DNA of 64,000 nucleotides from Niastella soli. Lineage in GTDB: Bacteria > Bacteroidota > Bacteroidia > Chitinophagales > Chitinophagaceae. The stretch covers positions 2,695,061 to 2,759,060 of the forward strand of contig NZ_JAGHKO010000001.1 in the NCBI RefSeq assembly GCF_017742245.1, given 5' to 3'. Positions 61,683 through 64,000 of the stretch are shown piece by piece (position 1 is the stretch's first letter; every line of letters begins with the position of its first letter). The position numbers and the translations under genes are program-made. Under the pieces are notes generated by a model. That model worked only from the letters and a program-made list of their open reading frames with translations, had not been told where the DNA came from and did not search any database.

Positions 61683-61711
61683 AAATAAAATCCTACTTTA
61701 TAGAGTCACCT

Positions 61712-62875
61712 ATGCCAAAGAATAAAGTCTATATTTTTGACACAACATTGCGCGACGGCGAGCAAGTGCCAGGCTGTAAACTTAATACCAAGGAGAAGAT
61801 AGAGATTGCTTTGGCCCTGGAAGAGCTGGGTGTAGATATTATTGAAGCTGGTTTTCCCATTTCTTCACCTGGCGATTTCAAAAGCGTGAGTGAGATAGGA
61901 GCAGTGATCAAGAACGCAGTCATTTGTGGTTTAAGCCGTGCCGTGCAGAAAGACATAGAAGTGGCGGCTGAAGCTTTAAAAACAGCTAAAAGGCCAAGAA
62001 TTCACACGGGTATCGGAACTTCCGATTTCCACATTAAATCGAAATTCAACTCAACACGTGAGGAGATCCTGGAACGCGCTAAACAAGCCGTTAAATGGGC
62101 CCGGAACTATACAAATGATGTTGAATTTTATGCCGAAGATGCCGGCCGTACAGAAAATGAATACCTGGCCCGCGTGGTAGAAGCAGTGATCGCTGCAGGC
62201 GCCACCACGGTAAATATTCCCGATACGACAGGTTATTGCCTGCCGCATCAATATGGCGAGAAGATCGCTTATCTGATCAACAATGTACCCAATATCGACA
62301 AAGCGGTTATAAGCTGCCATTGTCACAATGACCTGGGTCTGGCTACCGCCAATTCAATTGCCGGTGCTATGAACGGAGCCCGTCAGATAGAGTGTACCAT
62401 AAATGGTTTGGGTGAAAGAGCAGGTAACACCTCACTGGAAGAAGTGGTAATGGTGATCCAGCAACACCAAACACTCGGTTTTTATACCGACATCAAAACG
62501 CAACAACTGAACCCACTGAGCAGGCTGGTTTCCGACACCATGCGGATGCCTGTTCAACCGAATAAAGCTATTGTAGGCGCTAATGCATTCTCTCATTCAT
62601 CAGGTATTCACCAGGATGGATTTTTGAAAGATGCACAAACCTATGAGATCATTAACCCCGAACAAGTAGGGGCTGATGGAAGTAAAATTGTTTTAACAGC
62701 GCGCAGCGGCCGAAGCGCTTTAGCCCATCGTTTTCATAAGCTGGGTTTCATGTTCAACCGCAATGATATTGATGTGTTGTACGACCAGTTTTTGAAAGTA
62801 GCAGATAGAAAGAAAGAGGTAGAAGATGAGGATCTGAAGGTATTGGCAAATCAATACCAGGCCGCCACAGTGTAG
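61712..62875 (+). CDS. leuA: 2-isopropylmalate synthase
   Basis: 387 residues. First enzyme of leucine synthesis (2-ketoisovalerate plus acetyl-CoA). HMGL-like barrel motifs: [16 protein letters not shown], the catalytic [13 protein letters not shown] metal motif, [17 protein letters not shown] and [13 protein letters not shown]. It is shorter than the 500-residue E. coli form, ending without the allosteric domain, as in several bacterial short LeuA proteins. Followed by a terminator and then leuB, so it may be expressed separately. Confidence 0.95.
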   Translation: MPKNKVYIFDTTLRDGEQVPGCKLNTKEKIEIALALEELGVDIIEAGFPISSPGDFKSVSEIGAVIKNAVICGLSRAVQKDIEVAAEALKTAKRPRIHTGIGTSDFHIKSKFNSTREEILERAKQAVKWARNYTNDVEFYAEDAGRTENEYLARVVEAVIAAGATTVNIPDTTGYCLPHQYGEKIAYLINNVPNIDKAVISCHCHNDLGLATANSIAGAMNGARQIECTINGLGERAGNTSLEEVVMVIQQHQTLGFYTDIKTQQLNPLSRLVSDTMRMPVQPNKAIVGANAFSHSSGIHQDGFLKDAQTYEIINPEQVGADGSKIVLTARSGRSALAHRFHKLGFMFNRNDIDVLYDQFLKVADRKKEVEDEDLKVLANQYQAATV

Positions 62876-63245
62876 TGAGCAGTATTTTCTCATAATCATG
62901 TAGTTTTTGTTACGCGTGGTGCGTCTGCACCACGCTTTTTCTCAAAACCAGCTCCCATTACAGATGGGAAACATGAAAATGGAAAAGAAAAACAATGAAC
63001 AATTCAAGCAATAGCGACAAGGTTCCATGTGCTCGCCCAACTGGTGAAACCATACTCCATTATACGCTTACGCATTATCAACAATTACCAATAAGAGTTT
63101 TTGTATCGCGCCTGATGGTGCAACCATTGAATGAAAAAATAACCCCGACAGGATTACTTTTTCATTACAAACGGTATGCGCTGGTTAGGCAATAGGTGTA
63201 TGAATGAATGCGGAGATTTGATAACCGTGTTTTGAAACACATTTT
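62876..63245. other. 370-bp gap between leuA and leuB
   Basis: It contains the leuA terminator at 62914. A 66-codon frame at 62995 is not convincing. The leuB promoter must be here, but I cannot place it. Confidence 0.5.
62914..62940 (+). terminator. Intrinsic terminator after leuA
   Basis: GCGTGGTGC-GTCT-GCACCACGC stem followed by TTTTT. Confidence 0.9.
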
Positions 63246-64000
63246 ATGGAAAAGAATATTGTTGTTATAGAAGGTGATGGTATAGGTCCTGAAGTAACCC
63301 GACAGGCGGTAAAAGTATTGAATGCCATTGCCGACCAATTTGGTCACGAGTTCAACTACCAGTATTGCTTAATGGGTGCCGATGCCATTGATAAAACCGG
63401 CAACCCATTGCCCGACGAAACGATTGAGGCCTGCCTTAACAGTGATGGAATATTATTTGGCGCTATCGGCCATCCAAAATACGATAACGATCCTTCCGCC
63501 AAAGTACGCCCCGAGCAGGGCCTGCTAAAACTGCGGAAAAGCTTACAATTGTTTGCCAACATTCGACCAGTAACCACGTACTCTTCTCTTCAACACTTAT
63601 CTCCTTTAAAAGCACAGCAATTAGAAGGAGTTGATTTTATAATCTTCAGAGAACTGACCGGCGGCATTTATTTTGGAGAAAAGGAATTAAGCGAAGATGG
63701 GAATCGTGCCGCTGACAATTGCGTATATACGCGTACAGAAATTGAACGGATCGCTCACCTGGCTTTTCAATATGCCAGACAGCGCCGTAAGAAACTAACG
63801 CTGGTAGATAAAGCCAATGTGCTCGAGACATCGAGATTATGGCGTAAAGTGGTACAGGAAATAGCGTCGCAATATGCAGAGGTGAAAGTTGATTTCCTGT
63901 TTGTTGATAACGCGGCTATGCAGATCATCCTGAACCCAAAACAGTTTGATGTAATTCTTACCGAGAATATGTTTGGCGATATCATCAGTGATGAAGCCAG
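63246..64000 (+). CDS. leuB: 3-isopropylmalate dehydrogenase (partial)
   Basis: The first 251 codons of LeuB, cut by the right edge. It oxidises 3-isopropylmalate with NAD in leucine synthesis. Motifs: VIEGDGIGPEVTRQAVKVL, FGAIGHPKYDND, RPEQGLLKLRKSLQLFANIRP, RELTGGIYFGEK, TLVDKANVLETSRLW and TENMFGDIISDEA with the metal-binding Asp residues. The start ATG 63246 is clear. It follows leuA at 370 bp with a terminator in between. Confidence 0.96.
   Translation, partial: MEKNIVVIEGDGIGPEVTRQAVKVLNAIADQFGHEFNYQYCLMGADAIDKTGNPLPDETIEACLNSDGILFGAIGHPKYDNDPSAKVRPEQGLLKLRKSLQLFANIRPVTTYSSLQHLSPLKAQQLEGVDFIIFRELTGGIYFGEKELSEDGNRAADNCVYTRTEIERIAHLAFQYARQRRKKLTLVDKANVLETSRLWRKVVQEIASQYAEVKVDFLFVDNAAMQIILNPKQFDVILTENMFGDIISDEA

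Noticed and set aside
62995-63195. 66-codon frame between leuA and leuB
   Set aside because: No family features, low-complexity composition and no supporting context; probably chance.

Overview
The window looks like a chromosomal segment of a soil-type Bacteroidetes bacterium, most probably Chitinophagaceae (Niastella/Chitinophaga-like). Support: a T9SS C-terminal sorting domain on a pectate lyase, many secreted lipoproteins (BACON, PL9, VCBS and ankyrin types), a LytTR regulator beside a histidine kinase, an UpxY-type antiterminator in the exopolysaccharide locus, several Crp/Fnr regulators, and promoters resembling the Bacteroidetes TAnnTTTG -7 box rather than sigma70 boxes. The genus is an inference. 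I saw no rRNA, tRNA, CRISPR array, phage or transposase gene.

Layout. 1-10 kb: a histidine kinase cut by the left edge with its LytTR regulator, an esterase, a Dps protein, a secreted glycosidase-like protein, a membrane protein, a CAT-like acetyltransferase with a HAD phosphatase, a Crp regulator and a BACON lipoprotein. 10-14 kb: a GH3 glycosidase convergent with a sulfatase. 14.8-24.9 kb: a sugar-catabolic locus of nine genes: DeoR regulator, FucI/AraA-type isomerase, split transketolase, sugar-binding lipoprotein, DUF2291 protein, RbsA-like ATPase, RbsC-like permease and a GlpK-like FGGY kinase. The likely route is import, isomerisation to a ketose, phosphorylation and transketolase cleavage. 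The kinase has lost two glycerol-contact residues of GlpK, so the substrate is probably not glycerol. 25-35 kb: lipoproteins and pectinolytic proteins (two PL9-type) with an OsmC-ferredoxin fusion, a DinB protein and a remnant of an outer-membrane protein. 35.2-52.5 kb: a 15-gene, same-strand exopolysaccharide locus (manC, Wza- and Wzc-like export, upxY, gmd, polymerase, flippase, five glycosyltransferases, acetyltransferase, initiating phosphotransferase, VanZ). 52.6-61.5 kb: an FAH-family dehydratase, two Crp regulators each beside a small metabolic or membrane gene, a BNR propeller protein, a JAMM protease plus E1-rhodanese pair and an unrecognised helical protein. 61.6-64 kb: leuA and the start of leuB.

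The most striking non-coding feature is a large set of intergenic repeats with a seven-base period. The consensus differs by site (GGCAGAG, GGCAGAC, GAGGTAA, GATTGCC, AAAGAAC), and one array has 17 perfect copies. Two GGCAGA-type arrays abut the same 23-bp hairpin through the same AT dinucleotide in opposite orientation, indicating a compound dispersed element. Other repeat families include hairpins placed directly after stop codons, a 16-bp palindrome, a 30-bp hairpin repeat and a 162-bp interval with terminal inverted repeats. Heptamers without stop codons stay open in all frames, so they artificially lengthen the reading frames of neighbouring genes; I corrected those starts.
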